From the NCBI GenBank assembly GCA_020634935.1, contig JACKAT010000007.1:1-64000 (forward strand): a DNA stretch of 64,000 nucleotides, in the 5' to 3' direction. The translations under genes were made by a program, and so were the position numbers. This document shows, piece by piece, positions 33,945-43,345 of this stretch (the first letter of the stretch is position 1; the number at the start of each line of letters is the position of its first letter). The notes under the pieces are model-generated. The model worked only from the letters and a program-made list of their open reading frames with translations, ran no database searches and was not told the DNA's origin. This stretch comes from Anaerolineales bacterium. GTDB taxonomy: Bacteria; Chloroflexota; Anaerolineae; 4572-78; J111.

Positions 33945-34082
33945 ATCGGCTATTAAATAACTTGAGCAATCAGGCCGGAGATGGGAGATTAGAGATAAGG
34001 AGATTGCTAAGGCCAATCTCCTCATCGCCCTATCGCCTTATCTCCATCTTCAGTGTTGTTGAAGTTATTTAATGGCCATTCC
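33945..34082. repeat. Nested inverted-repeat element (GAGATAAGGAGATT type)
   Basis: Outer arms TTAAATAACTTGAGCAA and TTGTTGAAGTTATTTAA surround inner arms GAGATAAGGAGATT and AATCTCC...TTATCTCC. It lies between the gene ending at 33942 and the GH44 gene. Confidence 0.7.
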
Positions 34083-34157
34083 TAAAGAGACCTATCGAGA
34101 CAGGATCAACACCTTGGGGTACGGCGCTCTCTCAAAAATGGTGCAGGAGATAAGGTC

Positions 34158-35933
34158 ATGACTCGTCCAGGGTTTAGCCCTATCCTGATCGCTGTGATGG
34201 GCATCGTTCTCATTGTTTGCCGCTTTGGGTCTCCGGCTGTCGCCGCGCCGGGGCCGGCTGAGGTCGGGCCGGTTACATCGGCAGCGATTGATCTCACCGT
34301 CAATGCGGCGGCCAATCGCCAGCCGATTAGCCCTTACATCTACGGTCTCAATTTTGCCAAACCGGCGTTCGCCGCTGAAATCGCTCTGCCGCTGCGGCGC
34401 TGGGGCGGCAACCACACCACTCGCTACAACTGGCAAAGCAACTTGATGAACCACGGCTCAGATTGGTTCTTTCACAACAACACTCACTACGATCCTTACA
34501 GTGGGGCCACCCAAACCGTCGATGCCTGGATCAACCAGAATGAACTCACCGGCAGCGCCTCGCTGATTACGGTGCCGACGATCGGATATGTGGCCAAGGA
34601 CGGCAATCCGGCTTCGTGCGGGTACAAGGTTTCGAAATATGGGGCGCAAGACGATGTCGATAATGAGAGCGGCTATCCCAACTGCGGCAACGGGCTGCAA
34701 GCGGGCGTTCCCATAGCCGGCAACGATCCCCTGGATACCAGCCAGGCCGTTAACGCCACGTTTGCCTCGGGGTGGGTGCAGCACTTGGTGGCCACGCAGG
34801 GGGCGGCCAACGCCGGCGGCGTCAAGTTCTATGCGCTGGATAACGAGCCGGAACTGTGGCACGAAACCCATCGCGATGTTCACCCCGCCCCGCTGGACTA
34901 CAATGAATTACGCAATCGCTCGTTTGACTATGGGGCGGCGATCAAGGCCGCCGACCCGACCGCTCAGATTTTGGGATACGCTTCGTTTGGCTGGTCGGGC
35001 TATTGGTATTCGGCCTACGATCTGGAACAGGCGGCGCTCAACGGCTACACCTACTTTCCCGACTACGCCACCCACGGCAACCGCTACCAGGTGGAATGGT
35101 ATCTCCAACAGATGGCCCAGTATGAACATGACCATAATCTGCGCCTGCTGGATTATCTGGACCTGCATTTTTACCCGCAAAACGGCGTCGATCTATCCAC
35201 GGCCGGCGGCGCCGCTAAGCAAGCGCTGCGCCTGCGCTCGACGCGGGCGTTGTGGGATCCCACCTACACCGACGAAAGCTGGATCGGCGGCGGCGATCAA
35301 CCGGCCGAGTGGCGGCAGGTGCGGCTCATTCGGCGGATGCACGGCTGGGTAGACACGTTCTATCCCGGTACCAAATTGGCTCTAACCGAATACAACTGGG
35401 GCGGCTTAGAGCATATCAACGGGGCGCTAGCCCAGGCGGACGTTCTGGGTATTTTTGGACGCGAAGGGCTGGACCTGGCGGCTTTGTGGAACTATCCCGA
35501 CACCAGTCTGGGGTATGATCATTTTGAAACGCTGCCGGGGGCGTATGCGTTTCGGCTCTACCGCAATTACAATGGCAGCGGCGGCCAATTTGGCGATGTT
35601 AGCATCAGCGCGGCCAGCGCCGACCAGAGCCAACTGGCGCTTTACGCCGCTCAGCGCACCGCCGACAAGGCCGTAACGCTGATGATCATCAACAAAACAG
35701 GCGGCGCGTTGACAGGTAATGTCGCTTTGGCCGGCTTTACGCCATCCGGCGCGGCTCAGGTCTATCGCTACAGCGCCGCCAATCTTACAGCTATTGTGCC
35801 TATGGCCGACCAGCCGGTCAGCGCTACCGGCTTTAGCGCCGCGTTTCCGGCCAATTCGATTACGCTGCTGGTTATTCCGGCCACAAACTTAGCTCTTGAA
35901 CCGCAAATATATTTACCGGCCATTTTGAAGTAG
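34158..35933 (+). CDS. Secreted glycoside hydrolase family 44 glucanase
   Basis: 591 residues. A signal peptide (about 1-30, hydrophobic, ending SPAVAAPG) is followed by the GH44 catalytic domain: ISPYIYGLNFAKP, LRRWGGNHTTRYNW, the acid/base Glu in YALDNEPELWHETH (about residue 234) and the nucleophile Glu in LALTEYNWGG (about 413). A small C-terminal beta domain follows and the protein ends QIYLPAILK, a tail common on secreted Chloroflexota proteins. It should cleave beta-1,4-glucan or xyloglucan outside the cell. The family is usually about 520 residues for catalytic plus beta domain, so this is complete. No CBM or dockerin seen. Confidence 0.92.
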   Translation: MTRPGFSPILIAVMGIVLIVCRFGSPAVAAPGPAEVGPVTSAAIDLTVNAAANRQPISPYIYGLNFAKPAFAAEIALPLRRWGGNHTTRYNWQSNLMNHGSDWFFHNNTHYDPYSGATQTVDAWINQNELTGSASLITVPTIGYVAKDGNPASCGYKVSKYGAQDDVDNESGYPNCGNGLQAGVPIAGNDPLDTSQAVNATFASGWVQHLVATQGAANAGGVKFYALDNEPELWHETHRDVHPAPLDYNELRNRSFDYGAAIKAADPTAQILGYASFGWSGYWYSAYDLEQAALNGYTYFPDYATHGNRYQVEWYLQQMAQYEHDHNLRLLDYLDLHFYPQNGVDLSTAGGAAKQALRLRSTRALWDPTYTDESWIGGGDQPAEWRQVRLIRRMHGWVDTFYPGTKLALTEYNWGGLEHINGALAQADVLGIFGREGLDLAALWNYPDTSLGYDHFETLPGAYAFRLYRNYNGSGGQFGDVSISAASADQSQLALYAAQRTADKAVTLMIINKTGGALTGNVALAGFTPSGAAQVYRYSAANLTAIVPMADQPVSATGFSAAFPANSITLLVIPATNLALEPQIYLPAILK

Positions 35934-36153
35934 CGGGGCAGTCTCATTCTTCCACATTAGGCGGAGCGAAGTCGTGGGCTGCTGTGCCGAGAATGGGGCT
36001 GTCTGGGTCGATTTTTAATAGACAAGTGCGGTGGACGGGTGTATAATCATTGACGGCGCATGACGCAACTATTTCACCCCTATTTTTCTTTATAACCCAC
36101 AAATTAATATCTACTTTACAGTCCAATGAATTATTTACCCAAAGGAGTAAATT

Positions 36154-36735
36154 ATGGCTGCTAAAAAAATCTTAATGATAACCGGTGATTATGTTGAAGA
36201 TTACGAAAATATGGTGCCGTTTCAGGCATTGCAGGCCGTAGGACACACCGTACACGCCGTTTGCCCCGATAAGCGGGCGGGTGACAGTGTAGCAACGGCT
36301 ATACATGATTTCTTAGGGGACCAGACCTATCGCGAGACGATGGGGCATCGCTTTACACTTAACGCCTCTTTCGAGGATGTCAACCCGGCCGACTACGACG
36401 CGCTGGTTTTACCTGGTGGACGCGCCCCGGAATATTTGCGACTTAACGACAACGTGCTCGATATCGTTCGCCATTTCTTTGAGGCAGATAAGCCTGTTGC
36501 GGCTATTTGCCACGCGATGCAGATTCTAGCGGCGGCCAATGTGCTGGAAGGGCGAAGTTGCTCGGCCTATCCGGCAGTTGGCCCGGAAGTTAGGCTAGCC
36601 GGCGGTAAATATATGAATATTCAGGTCGACCAGGCCTATGTCGATGGCAATCTTGTTACTGCTCCGGCCTGGCCGGCCCACCCGGAATGGATCGGAAAGT
36701 TCTTGCAAGTGCTGGGCACAAAGATCGAATTGTAA
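36154..36735 (+). CDS. DJ-1/PfpI-family protein (active-site cysteine present)
   Basis: 193 residues. ILMITGDYVEDYENMVPFQAL carries the Glu/Asp start of the family, DALVLPGGRAPEYLR the loop, and VAAICHAMQILAAANVL the nucleophile Cys-His of the elbow. It resembles PfpI and glyoxalase III-like proteins that remove methylglyoxal or repair glycated groups. It contrasts with the cysteine-less relative at 749. Ribosome site AAAGGAG precedes the ATG. Confidence 0.9.
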   Translation: MAAKKILMITGDYVEDYENMVPFQALQAVGHTVHAVCPDKRAGDSVATAIHDFLGDQTYRETMGHRFTLNASFEDVNPADYDALVLPGGRAPEYLRLNDNVLDIVRHFFEADKPVAAICHAMQILAAANVLEGRSCSAYPAVGPEVRLAGGKYMNIQVDQAYVDGNLVTAPAWPAHPEWIGKFLQVLGTKIEL

Positions 36736-37173
36736 CAGAGGCTCAGGCGATTTAAGCTGTCCTCCACGAGGGTAACTACCCCCTTTTTCCTTATAAATAA
36801 TAACTCAAGTTGCTACCCATCAGCAGGTGAAGTTAGTTTCACCGCAAAGAGGCCAAGTTCGCTAAGTTTTTATAAAAAATCTTGGCGTTCTTGGCGCTTT
36901 TGCGGTTCAATTAGGCTGTTCGACCTAAAGGCGGCAACTTAGGTTATAATATGCAAGCATCGGCGTGGCAAGCGGAGTTTCGTTTGCCACGCCTCGATTT
37001 TTTAACCCTCTGTTCTGCTTTGATATCTTCGCCGTTTCGTGGGCAAACTTCCGCAAAACCTCAAAAAATCCTCGCAACTTCTTAACAACTGTCTCCTATA
37101 CTCAGCCATAAGTTAAACAAATTTACATCGGGTCCAACTTCCGGACACCTTTACTTGTCACAAGGAGACAATC
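36736..37173. other. Intergenic region with a nested repeat
   Basis: About 440 bases. Positions 36798-36950 hold the nested inverted repeat listed next. The remaining 37000-37170 is A/T-rich and should hold the promoter of the secreted protein gene; no clear consensus boxes were found. Confidence 0.5.
36798..36950. repeat. Nested inverted repeat (AACTCAAGTTGC / CTTGGCG type)
   Basis: Outer arms near TAACTCAAGTTGCTACC and GGCAACTTAGGTTATA enclose ACCGCAAAGAGGCCAAG (36841-36857) and CTTGGCGCTTTTGCGGT (ending 36905). The inner words belong to the 'ttggcgt' intergenic repeats seen in many phyla. The outer arms recur at 60780-60957 around a different interior. Confidence 0.7.
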
Positions 37174-37977
37174 ATGAAAAAAATCACTTTCTCACTTTTT
37201 GCTGTAATGATGCTGCTAGGGTTGGTCGCCTCAAGCTGGGCCGCTACCGCCCTGGCCGGCCCGTCACGCCCTGGCCAACTGTCCGACAAAATCACCGCGT
37301 TTCTGGCCAATCGCTGTGAAAAAGATTGGAATGCCGATATCAACGCAGCGGCGGCGGATGTTTACGGGCTAAGCGCTGTTGATGTCGTCGACGGATTGCA
37401 TCACGGGGCTGTTCTGAAGGAGTTGGCCGGCAACCCGGCCGAAGTCATCAAACTACAAGGCCAATTGGTCCAGATTCAAAGCGCCAAAGTCGATCAAGCC
37501 GTGGCTAAGGGCCTGATTACCGAGGAACAAGCGGCCAAGCTCAAAACCGCGCTGCCGTTCCTGGCCAATCAACTGGTGGAATATGGCGGCGGCCCATACT
37601 GGGGTGACGGCATGGCCGGCGGCAAGCGGTGGGGCGTCTGGCGGGATGATGTGGCGGCGGTGCTGAACATGGACGTTGAAACGTTAGCGGCAGCCCTGTA
37701 CGGTGGACAATCGCTGGGGGAAGTCACCGAGGCTCAAGGGGTAAGCGTCGATGAGGTGGTCGCCATTCTACTCACCACCGCCGACGAGAAGCTGGCTGTC
37801 GCCGTCGACAATGGTTACATTAACCAGGAGCAGGCTGATAACGCAATGGCGGCTCTTGAGAAGAATGTGACCAAGCTGATTTACAGTACCGGTCCCTGCT
37901 CGATCGATTTAGGGTCGTTAGACCTGGATGACATGCCCCGCTTAAAGCAGGTTGTCGCAGCCATCGCCTCTAACTAA
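37174..37977 (+). CDS. Secreted helical repeat protein, unknown function
   Basis: 267 residues. A signal peptide (1-28, ending ATALAG) is followed by a helical protein with an internal duplication: VDQAVAKGLITEEQAAKLKT and LAVAVDNGYINQEQADNAMA, each preceded by a DV-x-LS/M-x-V-x-x-L segment. Two cysteines (NRCEKDW and GPCSID) could pair. The protein resembles a widespread group of small exported helical proteins without assigned function. Ribosome site AAGGAGA. A terminator follows. Confidence 0.75.
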   Translation: MKKITFSLFAVMMLLGLVASSWAATALAGPSRPGQLSDKITAFLANRCEKDWNADINAAAADVYGLSAVDVVDGLHHGAVLKELAGNPAEVIKLQGQLVQIQSAKVDQAVAKGLITEEQAAKLKTALPFLANQLVEYGGGPYWGDGMAGGKRWGVWRDDVAAVLNMDVETLAAALYGGQSLGEVTEAQGVSVDEVVAILLTTADEKLAVAVDNGYINQEQADNAMAALEKNVTKLIYSTGPCSIDLGSLDLDDMPRLKQVVAAIASN

Positions 37978-38001
37978 TGGTGTTTTAGGCTTACGCCGCG
38001 A

Positions 38002-38036
38002 AAGGTGACAGTCAAGTGACTGTCACCTTGGTTTTT
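38002..38036 (+). terminator. Intrinsic terminator after the secreted protein gene
   Basis: AAGGTGACAGTC (38002-38013) and GACTGTCACCTT (38018-38029) with a four-base loop and five T. The same arms, but with a 60-base loop, occur at 40752-40763 and 40824-40835. Confidence 0.8.
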
Positions 38037-38060
38037 CCTGATGAAATTTTGCCTCACCGA

Positions 38061-38088
38061 TTGAGAATTTGTCGATTTCAATTATAGT
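38061..38088 (+). promoter_or_regulatory. Possible promoter of the regulator-kinase pair
   Basis: TTGAGA (38061-38066), a 16-base spacer and TATAGT (38083-38088). The palindromic repeat copy at 38127-38155 would lie in the leader. Confidence 0.45.
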
Positions 38089-38126
38089 ATAAGTAAGGTT
38101 CAATGGATCTAATCTTGGGCCGATCT

Positions 38127-38155
38127 GGAGCGTCAAAGTTCTACTTTGACGCTCC
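38127..38155. repeat. GGAGC/GCTCC palindrome, single-hairpin copy
   Basis: GGAGC, then GTCAAAG-TTCTA-CTTTGAC, then GCTCC, forming one 29-base hairpin. It lies in the leader of the regulator gene starting at 38199. Confidence 0.75.
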
Positions 38156-38198
38156 AGAATTTGGATGTACTGAGACTCTTTTTGGTGGGGCAGAGACT

Positions 38199-38891
38199 AT
38201 GCCTAGAACTATCCTGATTATTGAAGACGAAGAGAAAATCGCCCAGTGGGTCTACACCTACTTTGAGCAGGCGAACTTCGCCGTGCGGCTGGCGCGCGAT
38301 GGGCAACTGGGGCTGAAGATGGCTCAGGATCAGCCGCCCGACTTAATTGTGCTCGATCTCAATTTACCCGGCCTGGATGGCCTGGAGGTGTGCCGGACCC
38401 TGCGGCGCGACCCTCGAACCAGCGTGGCCAACGTCCCCATCATTATGCTCACCGCCCGCGTGGAAGAGATTGATCGGTTGATCGGCTTGGAGGTGGGCGC
38501 CGATGATTACCTGACCAAACCGTTTAGCCCCAGAGAGCTGGTGGCCCGGGCTCAGGCCATCTTCCGCCGCATCGACCGCACTGCCGGCGCTCAGCGCGTC
38601 CTAACAGACGGTGATCTGATGGTCGAGGTGGAGGCCCATCAGGCGTCGCTGGCCGGCCAGCCTCTTGACTTGACGCCCAGTGAATTTGCCGTTCTGGTAG
38701 CGCTGCTAGAGCATCGAGGCCGCACCCTCAGTCGCTCACAGTTGATCGAGTTGGCCTTGGGCCACGATTACGACGGTATGGAGCGGACAGTTGATGTGTA
38801 CGTGCGCGGCTTGCGGCGCAAAATTGAGGTCGATGCCACCCAGCCTGAGCGAATTCTGACCGTATTTGGGGTGGGCTATCGCTATGCTTGA
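38199..38891 (+). CDS. OmpR-family response regulator
   Basis: 230 residues from the ATG at 38199 (MPRTILIIEDEEK). The receiver has the acid pair at E9-D10, D54 region LIVLDLNLPGLDG and DDYLTKPFSP with the conserved lysine. The winged helix covers LDLTPSEFAVLVALLEHRG to FGVGYRYA. I reject the longer frame from 38103 because it runs through a palindromic repeat. It overlaps the kinase start by eight bases, so the pair is translationally coupled. Confidence 0.93.
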   Translation: MPRTILIIEDEEKIAQWVYTYFEQANFAVRLARDGQLGLKMAQDQPPDLIVLDLNLPGLDGLEVCRTLRRDPRTSVANVPIIMLTARVEEIDRLIGLEVGADDYLTKPFSPRELVARAQAIFRRIDRTAGAQRVLTDGDLMVEVEAHQASLAGQPLDLTPSEFAVLVALLEHRGRTLSRSQLIELALGHDYDGMERTVDVYVRGLRRKIEVDATQPERILTVFGVGYRYA

Positions 38892-40308
38892 GCAGGTTCT
38901 CGGCTGGAGGCTGCGCGATCGGTTATTGGTCAGTTATCTGATGGTCATTGTGATCACCATTGTGGTTATTGGCATCATTGTCGGGTGGCTGGGCCTGCCG
39001 CGTATAGAAAATGTGCTGGTGCTGAGCAGCCGTCGTCAGGCCTTTCAACTGGCCCCGCTGTTGGCCGATTATTATAACCGCAGCGGCTCTTGGGATGAGG
39101 TTATCCCCCTTATCCACGCGGCCAACCAGCCACTGCCGCCCGACCTGATGATCGACGTTAACCCGATAGCTTACCCGCGCCAGTTAAAATTAACGGTCGA
39201 AATGCTATCGACTCCCAACCAACTCATAGTCACCGACAGCCATTACCGCGTTGTGGCCGACAGCCGCCAGGAACTTGACGAAGGCCAACCGCTGCCGGCG
39301 GATTTATACCCCCTGGCCGCCCCTATCGACGGCCACGGCCAAATAATCGGGCAGCTTATCATGGTCCCCAACTTTGGTAACGATATAACGCCGCTGGCTA
39401 CGGTGGCCTTGCGGCGTACCTTGCTGGGGGCCGGACTACTGGCCGGCGTGCTGGGGTTGGTGACCAGTTTCTTTTTGGCCAAGAATTTAACCGCGCCCAT
39501 TCTGGCGCTCAACCGGGCCGCTCGACAACTGGCCGCCGGGCAGTCGCCGGTGCTGCCGGCCGTTCGCAACCAGGATGAAATTGGCGAATTGACGGCCACC
39601 TTCAACCACATGGTCGAGGCCCTGGCTACCCAGCAGCGGCTGCGGCAGCAGTTGGTGGCCGACATCGCTCACGAGCTGCGAACGCCCCTGAGCATTATGC
39701 AGTTGGAACTGGAAGGGCTGGAGGATGGGTTACAAGAGCCGGCCTTGGCCGCTCACGCGCTGTACGGCGAGCTAAAAAAGTTGGAGCAGTTAATTGAGGA
39801 TTTGCGCCTGATTTCGCTGGTCGATGCCGGCGGGCTTCAGCTTGAAAAAGAAACGGTCGATTTGGGCTGGTTTTTGCCCACGGTGGTTCAAAGCTGGCGC
39901 AAGCAACTCGACCAGCAGCAGATCGCCGTCACCATTGACCTTGCCCCGGATCTGCCGCCTCTCCAAGCCGATGTCAGACGTTTAACTCAAGTGCTGAACA
40001 ATTTGATCAGCAACGCCATTCGCTACACGCCTGAAGACGGCCGGCTGACGATCAAGGCCCAAGCGCAGCCGCAGACGGTTCTCATCACGCTAACCGATAC
40101 CGGTCTCGGCATATCGGCGGAGGACCTGCCTCACATTTTTGACCGCTTCTATCGGGCCGATCACTCGCGCAATCGCAAAACCGGGGGCAGTGGTTTAGGG
40201 CTGGCCATCGCCAAACAGCTCGTTACCCTACACGGCGGTCGCATCTGGGCCGAAAGCCAACCCAGTCAGGGTACAACGTTTTTTCTTACCTTGCCCATAA
40301 CTGATTAA
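38884..40308 (+). CDS. Membrane HAMP sensor kinase
   Basis: 474 residues. Two transmembrane helices (about 16-36 and 180-200) flank an outer sensor domain of about 140 residues. Then HAMP (NLTAPILALNRAARQL to IGELTATFNHM), HisKA with LVADIAHELRTPLS (phosphorylated His), and HATPase with LNNLISNAIRY, DTGLGIS and GGSGLGLAIAK. This is the classic OmpR-partner kinase. The sensor domain ligand is unknown. A strong terminator follows. Confidence 0.94.
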   Translation: MLEQVLGWRLRDRLLVSYLMVIVITIVVIGIIVGWLGLPRIENVLVLSSRRQAFQLAPLLADYYNRSGSWDEVIPLIHAANQPLPPDLMIDVNPIAYPRQLKLTVEMLSTPNQLIVTDSHYRVVADSRQELDEGQPLPADLYPLAAPIDGHGQIIGQLIMVPNFGNDITPLATVALRRTLLGAGLLAGVLGLVTSFFLAKNLTAPILALNRAARQLAAGQSPVLPAVRNQDEIGELTATFNHMVEALATQQRLRQQLVADIAHELRTPLSIMQLELEGLEDGLQEPALAAHALYGELKKLEQLIEDLRLISLVDAGGLQLEKETVDLGWFLPTVVQSWRKQLDQQQIAVTIDLAPDLPPLQADVRRLTQVLNNLISNAIRYTPEDGRLTIKAQAQPQTVLITLTDTGLGISAEDLPHIFDRFYRADHSRNRKTGGSGLGLAIAKQLVTLHGGRIWAESQPSQGTTFFLTLPITD

Positions 40309-40313
40309 ACATG

Positions 40314-40355
40314 AGGTGGGCCAAATGAAGGGTTGGCCCACCTTTGTTCTTTTTT
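40314..40355 (+). terminator. Intrinsic terminator
   Basis: AGGTGGGCCAA (40314-40324) pairs with TTGGCCCACCT (40333-40343), then a T-rich run. It ends the regulator-kinase transcript. Confidence 0.88.
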
Positions 40356-40385
40356 AACCAACCTTGTGATTTAAACAACCAGTTT

Positions 40386-40703
40386 CTAGATATTCCCCAC
40401 CGGCCCACGTGTGATTTCGGTTAATTCATCAATGCTGGCAAAAGTTTTTAGGCTGAGCCGGTTCAGCCGTGGATGGGAGGCCATTTTGGCCACAATTGGA
40501 CTGTCCAGATAATCTTGGACCGCCTTGACGTTTTCAAAGAGGTAGATGCCGCCGGCTTCCTGTTCCTCTTCGTTCAGTAACCAAACCTTCCAGAGACAGC
40601 CCCTAAATTGGGCAATTGGCTCTGCTACTGCACGCGCTATTTCAAGGTATTCCTCTTTCGACATATCGAACTTAAAATTGATTTGTAAAATTGTTTTCGA
40701 CAT
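40386..40703 (-). CDS. YdhR-like small monooxygenase-fold protein
   Basis: 105 residues from the ATG at 40701-40703 behind AAGGGG. MSKTILQINFKFDMSKEEYL, then AQFRGCLWKVWLLNEEEQEAGGIYLFENVKAVQDYL, matches the YdhR group of dimeric alpha-beta barrel proteins. Catalysis in this family is poorly known. A longer frame upstream lacks a ribosome site. Confidence 0.8.
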   Translation of the reverse strand: MSKTILQINFKFDMSKEEYLEIARAVAEPIAQFRGCLWKVWLLNEEEQEAGGIYLFENVKAVQDYLDSPIVAKMASHPRLNRLSLKTFASIDELTEITRGPVGNI

Positions 40704-40751
40704 TTGAAATCCCCTTTTTCTGAGTTGATTGATAGGCGTTATGCAGTTCAA

Positions 40752-40835
40752 AAGGTGACAGTCACTTGGATGCGATAAATCGACCTGTTTGGGCCAAACG
40801 GACGCTCATTTTAAATAAAAAGAGACTGTCACCTT
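40752..40835. repeat. AAGGTGACAGTC inverted repeat, long-loop form
   Basis: Arms at 40752-40763 and 40824-40835 equal those of the terminator at 38002-38029. A further degenerate AAAGGTGACGGT word follows near 40896. Confidence 0.65.
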
Positions 40836-40923
40836 GTTTGATACCCCCAACTGCGTAAGTCCTATAGATACCCAGATAATAAATGACCTCACTCTAAAGG
40901 TGACGGTGGCTTTGTTTCGAGCG

Positions 40924-42327
40924 TTATTCGCTCCCTATCGAAAGAATGCTCCCGGCTTGATCGACCAGATAGAGTTCGCCCGTTTCATCCTGGCCGAAAG
41001 AGCTGATCAACCGGCCGCTGCTAAGTAGTTGGGCCTGAGACCAACTGCCGTCGGCTTCCCGGCGCAGCCCCCAGATAAGGCCGCTGCAATAATCGCCGTA
41101 GAGGTAGACGCCATCCAAATGGGGGAATTGTTGGCCGCGATAGGTGTAGCCGCCGGTCACCGAGCAGCCCTGGCTGTGGTCATATTCGGCCACGGGTAAA
41201 ACCAGCCCCAAGGCGGCCGGGTCACAGCTGCTGGGATTAAAGCAGTGAAGGCCCTCCATCAGACGCCAGCCGTAATTTTGGCCGCCCGGCGTACCCGCCG
41301 CTTCAAAATCAATTTCCTCGTATTGATTTTGGCCGACATCGCCGACATACATATCACCGGTCGCCCGGTCGAAAGAGATGCGCCAGGGGTTACGCCAGCC
41401 GTAAGACCAGATTTCGGGTCGGGCCTGGGCGTTGCCCACAAATGGATTATCATCCGGGACGCCGTAAGGCACGGCGTTGTCCACATCGAGGCGTAGAATT
41501 TTGCCCAGCAGCGCCCCCAGGTTTTGGGCCCGATTTTCGGGATCGTTGGCGCTGCCGCCGTCGCCCAGGCCGATGTAAAGGTAGCCGTCCGGGCCAAAGA
41601 CCAGTTGGCCGCCGTTGTGGTTGCGGTAGGGCTGGTCGATGGTCAGCAGCAGTTCGCCGCTGGTGGGATCAGCCTGATTGGGGTCGGATGAAACGATGTA
41701 GGCCACTATTTCGGTGTCGCCTTGTGGGTTGGTGTAATCGACGAAGAAGCGGCCGTTTTCAGCGTAGTTCGGATGGAAGGCGACACTCAACAAGCCCTGC
41801 TCGTTGCCCGATGAGCCAACAATCGACACAATATCCAAGAAAGGCGTGGGATTCACCCGGCCATTGTCAACGATCATAATCCGCCCGGCCTGTTCTACTA
41901 CAAACAGCCGGCCGCTGCCGTCGCCGGCGTGGGTTAAATACAACGGTTTGGTGAACCCCTCAGCGACCTGGCTAAGATTTAGGGTAATGGCGTCTAAGGC
42001 AGGTCGTTGAACTGGTGGTGGCGAGGTTGAGGTAGGCGGTAGCAAAGTCGATGTAGCTGAGGCAGGGAGTTCGGTTGGAGTTGGCGGCGGATCATCATCG
42101 GGAGCGAGCGCGACAGCGGCTTGGGGCTGACTCTCCGTCTCGGTGGGCGATGCTGTGGGCGGCAGCGGACTGGGCGTAGGATCGACCGGCGGTAGAGTGG
42201 CGGTAGCCGCGATGATGGTCGGCCGCGGCGGCTCTGGGGGAGTCGCTCCCCATGCGCCGCAGCCGGCCAGCAGCGCCGCCAGAATTGGCAGCGAAAAAAG
42301 CAGGTTTAAGTTACGGATTACGGACAA
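40924..42327 (-). CDS. PQQ-dependent sugar dehydrogenase-like lipoprotein
   Basis: About 467 residues. I set the start at a TTG (42325-42327) because AGGAGG lies nine bases upstream and a short signal peptide with lipobox LLAGC follows directly. A Pro/Thr-rich linker of about 90 residues leads to a six-bladed propeller of the soluble glucose dehydrogenase type: FTKPLYLTHAGDGSGRLFVVEQAG, NEQGLLSVAFHP, NHNGGQLVFGPDGYLYIGLGDGG (with catalytic His) and WRNPWRISFDR. It should oxidise an aldose with PQQ at the cell surface. No PQQ synthesis genes are in the window. Confidence 0.9.
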   Translation of the reverse strand: MSVIRNLNLLFSLPILAALLAGCGAWGATPPEPPRPTIIAATATLPPVDPTPSPLPPTASPTETESQPQAAVALAPDDDPPPTPTELPASATSTLLPPTSTSPPPVQRPALDAITLNLSQVAEGFTKPLYLTHAGDGSGRLFVVEQAGRIMIVDNGRVNPTPFLDIVSIVGSSGNEQGLLSVAFHPNYAENGRFFVDYTNPQGDTEIVAYIVSSDPNQADPTSGELLLTIDQPYRNHNGGQLVFGPDGYLYIGLGDGGSANDPENRAQNLGALLGKILRLDVDNAVPYGVPDDNPFVGNAQARPEIWSYGWRNPWRISFDRATGDMYVGDVGQNQYEEIDFEAAGTPGGQNYGWRLMEGLHCFNPSSCDPAALGLVLPVAEYDHSQGCSVTGGYTYRGQQFPHLDGVYLYGDYCSGLIWGLRREADGSWSQAQLLSSGRLISSFGQDETGELYLVDQAGSILSIGSE

Positions 42328-42479
42328 GTTGTGTATCCTCCTCAGATAGGTTGCCTGGTAAGGATACCTTGTCAACCTGAGTTCGAAATTAATGGGACCT
42401 GTGGACTGCTGATTGTCCGTTCCCCAGAGTTATGCTATAGTTTCGGCTTGAAATATTTTACTTGATGACAGGAGAATTT

Positions 42480-43199
42480 ATGACATCCCCGGAAGCAGTC
42501 CCTTTAGACCTGAGTGAAAAAGGAAAATCGAAAGATGGCCAGGTTATTTCTATGGATCGGCGGCTGTTTATGCAGTTTTTGGCGTATGGCGGCTGCCGCG
42601 ATATCGAGCCACTGGTGGCTGCGCTGACCGAGGCCGGCATCGACGGGGCGTTGTATCTGGATATCAACGATCCGCAGGGCGTTGGTTTGATTACGATGGC
42701 CGAAACCCCCGACTTTTTTGTGACCGATCTGCGGCAGTTGCTCAACCGAGCCCCTTTCGCCGGGCTGACGCCCAAGCCGGAGTATACTATGCTGGGCCGT
42801 ACTTACACCATCGGCTACGAGACCGATCTGGAGGCGACGCTGATTACCCGCCCCCGGCAGCGCGTGCTCGATGCGGAGTGGCCGTGGGTTATCTGGTACC
42901 CGCTGCGGCGTAAGAAATCGTTTGAAGCGCTGCCGGAGCAGGAACAGCGGGTGGTGTTGATGGAACACGGCGGGATCGGCTTTACTTTTGGCCGGGCCGG
43001 TTTCGCTAAAGATATCCGGCTGGCCTGTCACGGTCTGGATAAATACGATAATGATTTTGTGGTGGCTGTTTTGGGACGCGAGCTGCATCCGGTTTCGGCG
43101 GTGGTGCAGTCGATGCGTAAAACCAAACAAACTTCGCAGTATTTGGAGAACCTGGGGCCATTTTTTATCGGCAAAGTGGCCTGGCAGAGCCGGGCATAA
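42480..43199 (+). CDS. Chlorite dismutase-family heme protein
   Basis: 239 residues from the ATG at 42480 behind AGGAGA. Two ferredoxin-like halves; the C-terminal half has WYPLRRKKSFEALPEQEQRVVLMEH with the likely proximal heme His (LMEHG), then GLDKYDNDFVVAVLGRELHP and LENLGPFFIGKVAW. This fits the Cld/HemQ superfamily. Coproheme decarboxylase is the commonest role in monoderm bacteria, but no hem genes are adjacent and the exact group is uncertain. Confidence 0.85.
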   Translation: MTSPEAVPLDLSEKGKSKDGQVISMDRRLFMQFLAYGGCRDIEPLVAALTEAGIDGALYLDINDPQGVGLITMAETPDFFVTDLRQLLNRAPFAGLTPKPEYTMLGRTYTIGYETDLEATLITRPRQRVLDAEWPWVIWYPLRRKKSFEALPEQEQRVVLMEHGGIGFTFGRAGFAKDIRLACHGLDKYDNDFVVAVLGRELHPVSAVVQSMRKTKQTSQYLENLGPFFIGKVAWQSRA

Positions 43200-43217
43200 A
43201 TCACCTCGTATTTATGG

Positions 43218-43345
43218 AGTAACGGCTCAGGCATATCATTTCGTAGCCGCAGGCGGAGAAATCCCTACCGCGCCCGGCTGCAAACACCGGTCTGGGAGAT
43301 TTCTCGCTCCTTCGTCGCTCGAAATGACATAATGGCTGAGTAGTT
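43218..43345. repeat. Nested inverted repeat (CGAAATGAC type)
   Basis: Outer arms GAGTAACGGCTCAG and the near-complement CTGAGTAGTTACTC enclose TATCATTTCG...GGAGAAATCCC and GGGAGATTTCTC...CGAAATGACATA. The inner words are a common dispersed intergenic repeat. It sits between convergent genes and may act as a terminator for both. Confidence 0.75.

Noticed and set aside
35944..36126. 60-codon minus-strand frame between GH44 and the DJ-1 gene
   Set aside because: No ribosome site, no recognisable domain, and it overlaps the promoter region of the DJ-1 gene.
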